Below are positions 11,110 to 21,735 of a DNA stretch of 64,000 nt, piece by piece. Below the pieces are notes generated by a model. The model ran no database searches. It saw only the letters and a list, made by a program, of their open reading frames with translations, and was not told the origin of the DNA. Position 1 is the first letter of the stretch. Each line of letters opens with the position of its first letter. Source of the DNA: Euptelea pleiosperma (Eukaryota > Streptophyta > Magnoliopsida > Ranunculales > Eupteleaceae); contig CM068552.1 of assembly GCA_035048495.1 (NCBI GenBank), positions 13,450,501-13,514,500 on the forward strand. Reading direction: 5' to 3'. Made by a program: the position numbers and the translations under genes.

Positions 11110-14100
11110 ATGCGCACGTTAGCGGTCAGCTTCCTATCCCTCAACCCCTCATTCCCTATACCTCATATGCTGCTTCCTACGGCCTCCGTCCTCCCAAGAA
11201 TCTGCCCAACCCAAACCCTAGTAGTAAACGATGAGAAGAAGAAGAAGAACAAAAGCAGCTCCTCCTCCTCCACCTCCTCTCCTACGTTGTTTCAAGACGC
11301 GCACCCGCTCTCGCACCGCTCCCGGTTTCAAGTTTTACATTCGCAGAAGCGACCGGAAAATGTAAGTAAACTCACGAAAGAACAAACGAACACCTTCATG
11401 AGATAATCGTTTTTCGCTTTTCCCTGCTTTTTAGGTGGTTTTTCTGTTAATTACGTTTGTTAGGTGTAAAATCAGGTATACGTCGAAACCTACATCCAAA
11501 CAAATATAACTCGATGATAAAACAGATACTCCAAATGGGAATAGAAGAAACATGGGTTTAAACCCTTAAGTCTCTTATTTTATTACTTGAGTCAGGAACA
11601 TGAATCTTATTTCTCCATTAAATTCTATGTAGAGCTGTATTCTCTTGTAAGGCATGTCTTCAGATTTTCTCTTACTACCCCAATCCATGTCATTTTCGGC
11701 CTTCCTCTTGCTCTTCTAGAACAATTGGTCAGTGAAACACGCAGTAGTGGTGGTAATGTCTGGTTTTTCTTTCTGTTTATGCGATGTGCGAATCACCATT
11801 TGATGTTATTTTGGCAGATTGAATACTGTGCCTATGAGATGACACTAGCTTTTTTTTTCTTTTCTTTTTTTTTTTTTTCGTAGAATGTAAGTGAAGACAC
11901 AGACGACATGTTCGATGACTTGTTTGATAAATATGGGAAGGTGGTCTACAGAAGAAATGACCAAAAACCTCCAAGCGCTGAGGCTGATGATGATGCTGAG
12001 AGCCTCTCATGTAAGTTTATTTACTTATCAAAATAACAACGTTGCCATGAAATTCCATCTCGTTCTTATTTTTACCATCTACATTCATAAAAGTGGCTTT
12101 TAGGGTAACAAATTTGAGTCTACTTCTGTTTTTCTTCCACCAATTTGTAGAATGTTTAACCAGGATGAGCCAATTGGGTGACTTTGATCATCTTGTATAT
12201 TTCAAGGAAGTACTTTCTTTTATCTAGCGTTTGCCATGGAATCCCAGAGTCCTATGTTTCCCCTTGTTTCTTTTTTTACTTTCCTCTGGCCATTGTCCTT
12301 ATTTTCTTCATTAAAGATTTCGAAGAAAGATACTATAATTTTCCCAAATTAAAAGAACTATAGTGCTAATGTCATGAAACACTAAGCTGCATTTGACATT
12401 GGGGAAAATAAGTCAAAAAGCTGCTTTTTGGCTTATTTTACTGGTTGTTGCGGTTTGAATTGGATCAAAACAATTATTTTCACGGGTTAAGGAGAAGTAG
12501 TTTTGAAAGTGATTTTGGCTTTCGACTTAGGCGCCCAACACTCTTATTTAGCACATGTTGAAAATCAAAATTAAGTGAAACTTCCATAATACCTGAAATT
12601 CTCCTCTATTTGTTAAAGAAAATTATGAAACTTATAAAATGCCAAAATAACCCTCAAATCTTTTATTAATCGATTTAAATGACAAAATCGTCTTGTCATA
12701 CCCAAACCCAATATCCATAGAAGCCCACTGTAAAGCCTCACCCAAAAAGCAATAAGCTATTGATATTGCTTATCCATAGCTTACTGCAATATGCTATAAG
12801 CGCAGGTTACCGCAATTCCAAACGCAGCCTAAATGAGTAAATGGACTATGGATTACCATAATATCTGCTGTTCCGTTAACTTTCTTCAAATGTCTAGTTT
12901 TCTCCAGTGTCTCAATTTTATGTCAAGTTGGTATTCTAGGATTGGTAGGGGAAGAGGAGGTATTCTAACTTCTAAGATACTCAACTTTTAACTGATGAAA
13001 AAAAGGAAAAAAATTGCTTGGTAGACAATAATATATAGAATTTACTGTTTCCTGCCATCCATGTAGTTGCTGTTTCTCTGGCCAAGGTTGCAAGTGAAGT
13101 GAAGGCTGCAGATATCCGTGTACTATTTGTGAAGCCTCTGGTGTACTGGACTCGGTTTTTCATCATTGCCACAGCTTTTTCTCGCCCTCAAGTTGATGCT
13201 ATTGGGTACGCGCTTCAACTTTATCTGGGGACACTAATAGTTAATTCTGAGTCAAGACTTGGAACAGCATAAGAATCAAATTTTCCATTGATATGTAGGT
13301 CCAAAATGAGAGATCTAGCAGAGAAACAGTTCGAGAAAGTTCCAACCGGGGACACTAAACCCAACTCATGGACCTTGTTAGACTTTGGTAAGTCATTTAC
13401 CTTTTTTGTCCCAGCACTAAGGGTGGAAAACTCTTTACTTGGAATCAAACCGACCACAATCTATTGAAGCTGGATTAACCAATGTCTGTAGTTACATTCC
13501 CTCCTATAATTTTTTCCAGGACATAAATGAACTATTTTTGACTAGGTGAGTCACTGAATCATGAAGAAACCTTTCAAGTCCCTCGAAAATTATTTCACTT
13601 TTTAAGCCAAACCAGCTGACTATTTACTTGTTCAGGCTTAAAATGCTTCAACTCGACCAAGTGACAAGTCAACTCACTGGTTTCCTGTCTTGCCTGCTTA
13701 GATACCAGTTTACTTTATGAGATAGTGCCATTCACACTTTTGTGAGTAGGATATGTGCTTCACAATAATTGGGATGCCTTTAGCATTAGAATCTGAAATA
13801 TCCAGGACACTAGACTTCTATATACTCTGATCCTTTACCAGATGTTCATTTTGAAATGAAGATTCCTTGTTTTTCTATTAAAATATGTTTATGTTGATTT
13901 ATGAAAATGGGAGTATTTCCATTCCAAATGACAAATCTCATTTAATTTCAATGATTCCCGATTTCTTCAGAACAAAGGGTGTTAATTGGAGAGCTTTTCC
14001 AATATAATTCTGTTGATTCAAGTTAGCCTAGTTGAACAAGGATTAAAGAAAGACTTCTGCAATTGGGTAATGGACCTGACATTCAGTATTCTTGGGGATT

Positions 14101-14238
14101 TATTTCTTGATTCCAGGTGATGTGGTTGTCCACATATTTCTACCCGAACAGCGAGCTTTCTACAACTTGGAAGAATTCTACGGCAATGCAACACTCATCG
14201 AACTTCCCTTCGAGAACCAATCACCATTTCGCAGTTGA
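11110..14238 (+). CDS. Protein Iojap, chloroplastic (RsfS/DUF143 ribosomal silencing factor)
   Basis: Five exons: 11110-11361, 11884-12010, 13067-13205, 13299-13387, 14117-14238; GT-AG junctions, phases 0, 1, 2, 1; 242 residues. The first 84 residues are Ser/Thr/Pro- and Lys-rich without strong similarity, as expected of a plastid transit peptide. DDMFDDLFDKYGKVVYRR follows, then the RsfS domain (about 128-235) with ADIRVLFVKPLVYWTRFF, DTKPNSWTLLDFGDVVVHIF and EEFYGNATLIELPFENQSPF. The family binds ribosomal protein L14 (uL14) and blocks subunit joining; maize iojap mutants have striped leaves and lose plastid ribosomes. Plastid location is inferred from the leader and orthologues. Length and motifs are complete, so it is probably functional. 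The first Met was taken as start because it opens the only frame joining exon 2. Confidence 0.93.
12384..12833. mobile_element. MITE-like insertion in Iojap intron 2
   Basis: Imperfect terminal inverted repeats: AAGCTGCATTTGACATTGGG at the left, CCAAACGCAGCCT at the right (complement AGGCTGCGTTTGG). It occupies much of the 1,056-bp second intron. Boundaries are approximate and no clean target duplication was seen. Confidence 0.5.
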
Positions 14239-14998
14239 AAGGCTTATGTAACTTACTGAGGCATGAAAAGCTCCTGATGGATACAGATTGCCCCCTACTT
14301 GCCCCAGGGGGTAGATTCCTCTTTGCCTCCTAAATTTGTTTGACGTTCAGCTGCATTACCTGAACCCCCATGCTGAGAGCAAGCCTTCTTTAATGGAAGT
14401 TATCGGGTTCAGTCCATTTGCTTGGGTTGATTGATCTTCAGTCCGAGGTGAAGCTTTACCAACAAGCTCTGAATGTAATTCACTAAATAGCTTCTAATCA
14501 TGTAGAGAATGTACCTTCTTTTATGTCTTATACGCTTAAAAGGAGCATTTCAAACTTGATTGGACTTGAATCAGCGATACAAAGTAGCCCCAGAAAGTCC
14601 TAAAAAATCAGTGATCAGTTCAGTTTATTATTAACCATTGCACTATTCATTAGCCATCAGAATCTTTAGTTTGGGGCTTGGAAGAAGCAATGTAATGACA
14701 ATGCTGGACCGAATGGCTGCAACAGTAGCATATTGCAGCATATAATGTTGCTTTGGCCGAGTAGCGGATTTATCAGTATTCTTAGACGGCAAGTACTCAC
14801 ATTTCTGTAGCATGCAACATGAAAAGCTTATTGTCCATGTTAAGGTAGCGTCTGGAGTCAGGACTGGGTTTTCCAAGCCCTCTAGTAGAACCAAAATATT
14901 TTTTTTAATCAAAAACCAAAATAAAAAACAGCTCAAAACAGGGAATCTACTCCTTCACCCCTGCAGGCAAACAGGAATTTAAATGCTTGTAGTGCCAG
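14239..14998. other. Iojap 3' flank, no further gene
   Basis: Contains the probable 3' UTR of the Iojap gene. A minus-strand open frame at 14643-14936 has no recognisable domain and is not called. No repeat structure was identified. Confidence 0.45.
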
Positions 14999-15224
14999 GA
15001 TGTGTTCAACGAGTCTATAGCTTTGGCCAACAAGCCCGGGTAATCTTTGAAGACTTCATCGTGACGGGGATTGATCATTGCGGTTGTTGGTCTTCAACGA
15101 GGAATTCTTAATAAGCATGAGTCATCAGCACGCGTTGACTATGTCAATGCTCTTTGTACACACTGCTCGTCGCTCCTACCGATTGAATGGTCTGACGAAG
15201 TGTTCGGATCACAACGACATGGGG
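14999..15224 (+). pseudogene. 18S rRNA 3'-region fragment, decayed
   Basis: About 225 bp follow the 3' part of plant 18S rRNA: TTCAACGAGTCTATAGC, GCCCGGGTAATCTTTGAA, TTGTTGGTCTTCAACGAGGA, TTTGTACACACTGC and GTCGCTCCTACCGATTGAAT. Compared with remembered 18S sequence most differences are C-to-T or G-to-A (for example CACACTGCTCGTCG for CACACCGCCCGTCG), the pattern of methylated-cytosine decay. No other rRNA sequence adjoins it, so this is a dispersed fragment and not part of an rDNA array. Confidence 0.85.
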
Positions 15225-15308
15225 GTAAGATCTGATTAGCCAGGCTTTACTCATCGTTCAACCCCTCCTAAAAGCAAAACCTTGTACCCCTTTTATCTAA
15301 GGGTGGCG

Positions 15309-15363
15309 TTATTTGCACACACCTTTTTTTGAGTGACACCCACCTCTTGGTGTGTGCAAATAA
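15309..15363. repeat. 15-bp-arm hairpin
   Basis: TTATTTGCACACACC (15309-15323) pairs exactly with GGTGTGTGCAAATAA (15349-15363). It lies between the 18S fragment and a purine-rich microsatellite tract. It may be a remnant of a small palindromic element. Confidence 0.6.
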
Positions 15364-15394
15364 GTTACAACACCAAAAAAAAAACCTCCACCAC

Positions 15395-15539
15395 CGAGAG
15401 AGAAGAAGAAGAGGAGGCGGACCTCCTCTTTTTCTTCTTCTCCCGGCAGCCTCCTCTTCTTCTTCTCCTTCTTCTCCGAGCGGCTTCTTCTTCTTCCTCC
15501 TCCTCTTCTTTTTTTTCTCCAAGCGGCCTCCTCTTCTTC

Positions 15540-15589
<50 letters not shown>

Positions 15590-15605
15590 AGAAGAAGAGG
15601 AGGGA
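15395..15605. repeat. GAA/GGA/GA microsatellite tract
   Basis: Clusters of GAA, CTT and CTC triplets surround a pure (GA)n run at about 15544-15586. Open frames here on both strands are low-complexity artefacts. Confidence 0.9.
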
Positions 15606-16059
15606 AGGAGAGATCTCTTTCTCCCCCTCTCCCTTAAAAAAAAAATTTGCCCGTATCTGATGCAATAAGCACTACAACTTATTAATCGGGTCGAAATCTG
15701 TGAATAATAATCTGATAAGCCATTGGATCAGTTCTGAATCAACCTAGATTTGATACAAACCCTATCCAATAACAGCCCCAATCTCAATAGTCCATGAAAA
15801 AAAATTATTATTATTATTTTTTTAATCTCTGAAAGTTCAATGTCAAAATCAAGGGCTAAAGGCTGTTTGGGAACTTCGCCTTTTTCAGGTCTAGTTCAAT
15901 CCTAAACCAGTTCAAAGCGGGGATTGAACTAGGTTGTTCACAACCCTGAACTAGTTCTTATTTTTGTGGAGTTTGCTTTACTTTGGCCCTTTCAAAACAC
16001 AAAAAAATAAAATGCAGAAAAATTCAACCCAAGCCACTTTTCAATACACAGAGCAAAGA

Positions 16060-16215
16060 TCTAAACCAAAAAGAAGAAGAAGAAGAAGAAGAGAGGAGGA
16101 GGAGGAGGAAGAAGGGGAAGTGGCGGCGGCGGTGGCTCCAAACCTGAAACCCCCAAGAAATTTCAGGCTGCAAACCTAAGAAGAAGGAGGAGGAGGAGAA
16201 GAAGAAGAAGGCAGC
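16060..16215. repeat. AGA/GGA microsatellite tract
   Basis: Runs of AAG, AGG and GGC triplets. The flanking 15,640-16,590 has no recognised gene. It contains the phrases AACTAGTTC and CTGGTTT, which may belong to a decayed inverted repeat. Confidence 0.8.
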
Positions 16216-16600
16216 AACCCCACTACCGGAGGAGGAGAAGAAGACCGTCGTTGCAGAAAAAGACCACCGCCAAGGAGGAGGATCGAGAATGATAGAGAGT
16301 GGTCACATCTCGCCGGAAGAGTAGCCGGAAGAATCGCTAGAAGAGATAGAGAGAATCTGTCTCTTTTTCCCTCTTTTGAGGATTGAAGAGAAGGGGCTTC
16401 TCGATCATTTATTGCCGAGTTTGATGTTGTAACAAGTTTTGAAAAAGACAACATCGAACTGGTTTTAAGAGCAAAATGGGAAGAAAACTAACCTTAAAGT
16501 GGGGTCCACTTGGTAACCAAACACCAAAATATAAGGTCAGTTCTAAATTGACCTCCACTGGCCGCGTTTTACAACTTTCCAAACAGGCCTAGTTTTGCAA

Positions 16601-17010
16601 GAAAAATCTATGATACAGACTTATGTATCAAAATTTTGATGCAGAAGTCCCTCAATTTGCCACATAATACTCTTTCGGGCCCACTGCCCCTCTGAATGTT
16701 TGGCCCACATCTTGGTGGACTCACATACCAAAATCAGTGTGATTATTGATCTTTAGCCATTGGATTTGAGCACTTTTTTATCATGGGCTTAGAACCAACT
16801 CATAGGCCGGTTCATAAAGCCCACGACGAAAAAGTGCTCAAATCCTACAGCTAGAACTCACCAATCACGCTGATTTTTGGTGTGTAGGTCAGTCATAGTG
16901 TGGGCCAAACATTCAGTCGGCAAGTGGCCCCGAAAGAGTCTACTACGATGCAATTTGAGGGACTTCTGCATCAAAATTTTGATACAGAAACCTGCATCAA
17001 AGAACAGCCC
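16601..17010. mobile_element. Palindromic MITE, copy 2, with 10-bp flanking duplication
   Basis: A 10-bp direct repeat AGTTTTGCAA lies at 16591-16600 and 17011-17020. Inside it, long inverted arms match: ATCAAAATTTTGATGCAGAA (left) against its complement near 16960-16985 (right), then GGATTTGAGCAC against GTGCTCAAATCC at the centre. A 9-11 bp duplication is typical of Mutator-like elements. There is no coding capacity. It stands about 380 bp before the PPR start codon. Confidence 0.72.
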
Positions 17011-17049
17011 AGTTTTGCAAAGGTTTGCTCTCCTTGTGGTGTTTTGGGT

Positions 17050-17305
17050 CACGTAAAAACGTGCCACGTTGTACCCTTCAGACCCGCTGACCGCATGGAT
17101 GTTTGGCCCATCCCCTTGGTGAACCTACACACTGAAAATCATCTTGATTGGTTGTTTCTAACCATTGGATTCGAACATTTTTCATAGGTTAATTTTTTAC
17201 CGTCAGATTGGAGTATTATTTGGGGTACTCAAATCCAATGGCTAAAAATCACCAATCTGGCTGATATGGTATGCAGGTTCACCAAATGGTGGCGCCAAAC
17301 AAAAG
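17050..17305. mobile_element. Palindromic MITE, copy 3, in the PPR promoter
   Basis: Left arm: GTGCCACGTTGTACCC, GGATGTTTGGCCCATCCC, ACTGAAAATCATCTTGATTGG. Right arm: AAATCCAATGGCTAAAAATC, ACCAATCTGGCTGATAT, GGTTCACCAAATGGTGG. It ends about 85 bp before the PPR start codon, so part of it may be transcribed as leader or act as promoter. The outer ends are decayed. Confidence 0.6.
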
Positions 17306-17390
17306 TTCTTTTTCTTCTGCCAAAGGGAACATACAAAACCCCTCGTGGTCTAAGAATCCGGTCCTTCATAAATTACGGAGTTGATGATGA

Positions 17391-19580
17391 ATGAGTTCTC
17401 TCTCTCGCTCCTTCTTCACTTCACTGTTACAGTACACCCAGCAGAAAAACCTTCAAAAGGGCAGAGCTCTGCACGCTCAGATCATCAAAACCGGTCTGAG
17501 ATCAGATCTCTTCCTCGCCAACAGCCTCGTTAACTTGTACGCCAAGTGTGCCATCTTGGTCGAAGCCAAGCTCCAATTCCAAGAGATAGAGAAACGGGAC
17601 GTGGTCTCATGGAACTGCCTCATCAATGGCTACTCTCACCAGGGCCCTGCTGGTTCCGCTCTCGTCATGCAACTGTTCCAGCAAATGAGAGCGGAGAACG
17701 CCTTCCCCAACCCCTTCACTTTCGCGGGCGTTTTCACCGCCGCTTCGATTCTCTCCGATGCTTCTGGAGGAAAACAGGCTCACTCTCTCGCCATCAAGAC
17801 CTCGAATTGCTCCGATGTCTTCGTTGGCAGCTCTCTCCTCAATATGTATTGCAAATCAGACCTTGTTTCTGAAGCTCGTCTCGTGTTCGACAGAATGCCT
17901 GAGAGAAATTCGGTTTCTTGGGCTGCAATGATTTCTGGGTACGCTATTGAGAGACGAGCAATGGAAGCTCTAGAACTGTTTAAATTAATGCGTCGGGAAG
18001 AGGAGGGCGAGAGTGAGTTTGTTTTTACTAGCGTTCTTAGTGCTTTGGTCCTTCCCGAATTTGTCGAGATTGGTAAGAAAATCCACGGTCTTGCTCTTAA
18101 AAACGGGTTGTTATCCTTCGTATCAGTTGGGAACTCTCTCGTCACCATGTATGTAAAATGCGGGAGCTTGGATGATGCACTTCGAACGTTTGAATCATCA
18201 AGTGATAAGAACTCGATTACATGGTCTGCAATGATCACTGGGTACGCGCAAAGTGGGGATTCTGACAAGGCTTTGAGGTTGTTCTCAGAAATGCAGTTTG
18301 CTGGGCTTAGGCCCAGCGAGTTCACCTTTGTTGGTGTCCTCAATGCTTGTAGCAACATGGGTGCTGTTGGAGAAGGAAAACAAGTTCATGGCTATTTATC
18401 GAAGTTGGGATTTGAATCCCAAATATTTATAAGGACTGCACTTGTTGACATGTATGCGAAATGCGGTAGCAGCACTGATGCTCGAAAGGGATTTGATCAG
18501 TTACAAGAAGCCGATATTGTGTTGTGGACTTCAATGATAGGAGGATATGTACAAAACGGAGAGAATGAAGAGGCTCTAAGCTTGTATGGTAGAATGGAGA
18601 TGGAGGGTATATTGCCTAATGAACTAACCATGGCCAGCGTCCTCAAAGCCTGTTCGAGCCTTGCAGCTTTGGAGCAAGGGAAGCAAATCCATGCCCGCAC
18701 AATCAAGTATGGATTTGGTTTGGAAGTTCCAATTGGAAGTGCTCTGTCAACCATGTACGCGAAGTGTGGAAACCTCGATGATGGTAGCCTTGTCTTTAGA
18801 AGGATGCCTGGGAGGGATGTTGTATCGTGGAATTCAATGATATCTGGGCTCTCTCAGAACGGACTTGGTAACGAAGCTCTTGCGTTATTTGAGGAGATGC
18901 AGTTAGATGGTACAAAGCCGGATTACGTCACATTTGTCAACCTCCTCTCCGCGTGTAGTCACATGGGCTTGGTGGAGAGAGGTCAGGCATACTTCAAGTC
19001 AATGGTCTATGACTATGGTCTAGTACCCAAAGTAGAGCACTATGCTTGCATGGTTGATGTCTTCAGTCGTGCTGGGAAGCTCCACGAAGCCAAAGAGTTT
19101 ATCGAATCGGTTCCCATTGAACACGGGATGTGTCTGTGGCGTATTTTATTGGGTGCTTGTCGGAACTACCGTAATTTTAATGTAGGAGCATATGCAGGAG
19201 AGAGACTAATGGAGTTGGGCTCAAAAGAGTCATCTGCTTATGTACTGTTGTCTAGTATCTATGCTGCCTCAGGCAGGTGGGATGATGTGGAACGGGTGAG
19301 AAGGATGATGAGACTTCAAGGAGTGAACAAGGAGCCTGGGTGTAGCTGGATTGAGATTAAAAGCCAGGTTCATGTGTTTGTCGTTGGAGACCAGTTGCAT
19401 CCAAATATTGGAGAAATACGTGCAGAGGTACGAAGATTAACCAAACAAATGAAGGATGAAGGTTATCGACCTGTTTCTGATTCACTTTATCGTGACTTTT
19501 CGAATTCAAGACGAGAAGGGTTGTATACTTCTTTTTGGATAAGTGACAAAGAATGTATACTTGAGAATATCCTTATATGA
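17391..19580 (+). CDS. PLS-class pentatricopeptide repeat protein (E-type, no DYW), At2g33680-like
   Basis: Intronless, 729 residues. An in-frame TGA directly precedes the ATG, so the start is bounded. Tandem PPR motifs run from about residue 12 to 590 in the P-L-S pattern, with repeated signatures such as ALHAQIIKTGLRSDLFLANS, DVVSWNCLINGYSHQG, NSISWSAM/NSITWSAM types and DVVSWNSMISGLSQNG. E-type motifs follow (CLWRILLGACRNYRNF, GCSWIEIKSQVHVFVVGD, E+ helix near 675-690). The C-terminus is a divergent tail without a DYW deaminase domain. PLS proteins bind organelle RNA, usually as site recognisers for C-to-U editing; E-type members rely on a DYW partner in trans. The residue series resembles Arabidopsis At2g33680, whose RNA target I do not know. 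Organelle targeting is inferred from the family; the short Ser/Arg-rich N-terminus is compatible. Confidence 0.93.
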   Translation: MSSLSRSFFTSLLQYTQQKNLQKGRALHAQIIKTGLRSDLFLANSLVNLYAKCAILVEAKLQFQEIEKRDVVSWNCLINGYSHQGPAGSALVMQLFQQMRAENAFPNPFTFAGVFTAASILSDASGGKQAHSLAIKTSNCSDVFVGSSLLNMYCKSDLVSEARLVFDRMPERNSVSWAAMISGYAIERRAMEALELFKLMRREEEGESEFVFTSVLSALVLPEFVEIGKKIHGLALKNGLLSFVSVGNSLVTMYVKCGSLDDALRTFESSSDKNSITWSAMITGYAQSGDSDKALRLFSEMQFAGLRPSEFTFVGVLNACSNMGAVGEGKQVHGYLSKLGFESQIFIRTALVDMYAKCGSSTDARKGFDQLQEADIVLWTSMIGGYVQNGENEEALSLYGRMEMEGILPNELTMASVLKACSSLAALEQGKQIHARTIKYGFGLEVPIGSALSTMYAKCGNLDDGSLVFRRMPGRDVVSWNSMISGLSQNGLGNEALALFEEMQLDGTKPDYVTFVNLLSACSHMGLVERGQAYFKSMVYDYGLVPKVEHYACMVDVFSRAGKLHEAKEFIESVPIEHGMCLWRILLGACRNYRNFNVGAYAGERLMELGSKESSAYVLLSSIYAASGRWDDVERVRRMMRLQGVNKEPGCSWIEIKSQVHVFVVGDQLHPNIGEIRAEVRRLTKQMKDEGYRPVSDSLYRDFSNSRREGLYTSFWISDKECILENILI

Positions 19581-19959
19581 TTCTTTTGCCAATAAATGGC
19601 AATTTTTCGAGTTAGTAAAGCAGAAGAATGATCTATTGTGCATTTCACCAATTATCATAAACTGAGTTGTCTTCTACCAAATTTTATGTTCTTATTTTCT
19701 CTATAAGTATTCCCTTCGTGAATCCTCGATCACCTGCAGTTGTTGTGATTATCTTTTTTCGGAATAAGATTTGGACCATGTTTTAATTTTACTAGCCGCC
19801 TAACATGAACTCTTTCCTTAAAAAATTTGAGCACTTTTGTCTGGAATTGTCTGTGTACTCTTCTTAGGGTTTTGAAATACTTATATAGACAAGTTGTGAA
19901 CAGAACCTTCTGGATCTCTCTAAATTAAGAGAGGTCTAAAAAGCATGGAGAGATGAATT

Positions 19960-20510
19960 TGAGATTGGTCAAGGGAGCCCCCTGCTCTTGCAGAAAATCA
20001 AAATTTCCAGCCAAATGTGTTGCTTGATGGGGTACCAAATGGCATGGAGAAATGGATATAGTCCTCTACTTTGTGTTGGAAACTAGTGACATTCCCTTCA
20101 CACTTAACATCCTCAAATCCCTCTGGAATTGAGGAAGTCCTTCCTTTGTTTTCCCCCATTACAATATAGCGGAGGAGGATAACCAGCTGCTCACTAACCT
20201 AGCCTTAGGAGGATGAGATTCTTTCTGTCATCAAACATATGGGTGCTTTGTAAGCTACAGTTTTGATGGGTTCCCAGCTTGGTTTTTCAATCCTCTTGGG
20301 AAACAGTGGTACCCAACATAGTCCATATGGTCAATCACTTTCTAGCAGGGGTCACGTGTTTCGGATTTAAACAAAACGGAATATTGTACTACTTCCGAAA
20401 ATGAGTTACCCGGGAAACCCTAATTATTTCCGGCCTATCAATCTGTGTAATGTTCTGTACAAGATTATCTCAAAAATTCTAACAAATAGGTTCTAGATCA
20501 ACATGAAGCC
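19960..20510 (+). mobile_element. L1-type LINE reverse transcriptase fragment
   Basis: Translated pieces in shifting frames give the block before the RT palm: FPAWFFNPLGKQW (about 20,265), LLPKMSYPGNPNYFRPINLCN (about 20,395-20,455) and NVLYKIISKILTNRF (about 20,450-20,495). In plant LINEs this reads IPK...FRPISLCNVLYKIISKILANR. Stops and frameshifts make it a relic. The rest of the element is missing. Confidence 0.75.
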
Positions 20511-20794
20511 CAATGATCAACATCTAAATTCTCCATTTGTGGTAGTTTCAAACATAGTTCTAACCACAATAATATTCATACTTTCAACAATTACATTTAA
20601 TTTAAATAACACCTCAAAAAGATCATTCTTTCCCACAAAGACCCAATTTTTAGTTAGTACAAACTAATTGAATTCAAAGACTCGCTTGAATCATTTCTTC
20701 CATATGAGAGAGAACCAGAGATCAAGTTCTTGCGGATGTCAAAAACATGCAACACCGCATGTTGATGCAGACGAGTTTCCCAGTATCTGCCTTC

Positions 20795-21060
20795 CCAAAA
20801 TGACACGTATCATACTCTTTTGGCCTCACTGAATCCTTTGATTTTTGGTGGATCTGCACCCAAAATCAAGTTGATCAGTGATTTCTAGCAGTCGGATATG
20901 AGTACCCCAAAAAATGCTTGTATCCAGCACCTAATATCATCCCATGAAAAATGCTCAAAACCATCGGCTAGAAATCATCAATCAAGTTGATTGTTAGTGT
21001 GTAGATCCACCAAGAGGTGCGGCAAACATCCATGAGGTGTGTCGAGAAAATTTTTTGGTG
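20795..21060. mobile_element. Palindromic MITE, copy 4
   Basis: The left arm has CCAAAATGACACG, CACCCAAAATCAAGTTGATC and GATTTCTAGCAG. The right arm has CATCGGCTAGAAATCATC, AATCAAGTTGATTGTTAG and GTAGATCCACCAAGAGG. The two ACCCCAAAAAATGCTTG/ATGAAAAATGCTC blocks flank the centre. Ends are eroded. Confidence 0.55.
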
Positions 21061-21079
21061 TCGACAGTTGCCCAATCTT

Positions 21080-21400
21080 TAATGTTTGACCTTCTCAAAA
21101 TGCCAAGTGGCATACTCTTTTGGGCCCGTTGAGTCCATGGATGTCTGGCCTACCTATTGGTAGATCTACACACTAAATGTCACCCTTATTGGTGTTTTCT
21201 AGCCATTGGACTTTGATCATTTGTTCATGGGGTAATTCTAGTCATTGGATAAGAGCATTTTTTGGGGTACTCAAATCCAATGGATAGAAATCAACAATCA
21301 GTCTGATTTTGCATACATATCCACTAAGAAGCAGGCCAAACATCATGGTTCAATTGGCTCAAAAAGGGAGTATCATCTGACACTTTGATAGGGTAAAACA
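21080..21400. mobile_element. Palindromic MITE, copy 5
   Basis: The left arm carries GCCAAGTGGCATACTCTTTT and GGCCCGTTGAGTCCATGGAT. The right arm carries GGCTCAAAAAGGGAGTATCA and the complementary core AAATCCAATGGATAGAAATC. It follows copy 4 by about 20 bp in the same layout. Confidence 0.55.
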
Positions 21401-21735
21401 TAGGAGGAAATCTGAACATCAAAACTATAAAATTCTTAAAAGTACCTGATTGATGTTTTGAACCATTTGATAACTGAATTGAATTTTCGTAATATTAGTT
21501 ACCATTCAAAAAGCATGTGAAATCTAGATTGAACATGAAGAATGCCAACAGATGAAGCCATTATGGTGATTCTAATGCTCCACATAAATCCCAAAACAAA
21601 AATCACTATTAATACCTATTTTTTATGTCAGGATTCTTTTTATCCTTTGCACCTCTGTATCCATTTTCTTCTTCTTAGTACAAAAATGTATGGAACCTTC
21701 ATTTTCTTTTTATTATTACAAAAACATGTGAGATT

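Noticed and set aside
4260..15666. Possible CRISPR or tRNA genes suggested by short repeats
   Set aside because: Short repeats here are microsatellites, MITE arms or tandem duplications. No regularly spaced array and no complete tRNA cloverleaf was found, and the sequence is plant nuclear DNA.
15309..15668. Overlapping frames rich in Arg/Glu or Phe/Leu/Ser
   Set aside because: They translate GAA/GGA/GA microsatellites in different frames and strands.
17780..18358. 192-codon minus-strand frame inside the PPR gene
   Set aside because: It is the antisense shadow of the PPR coding sequence.
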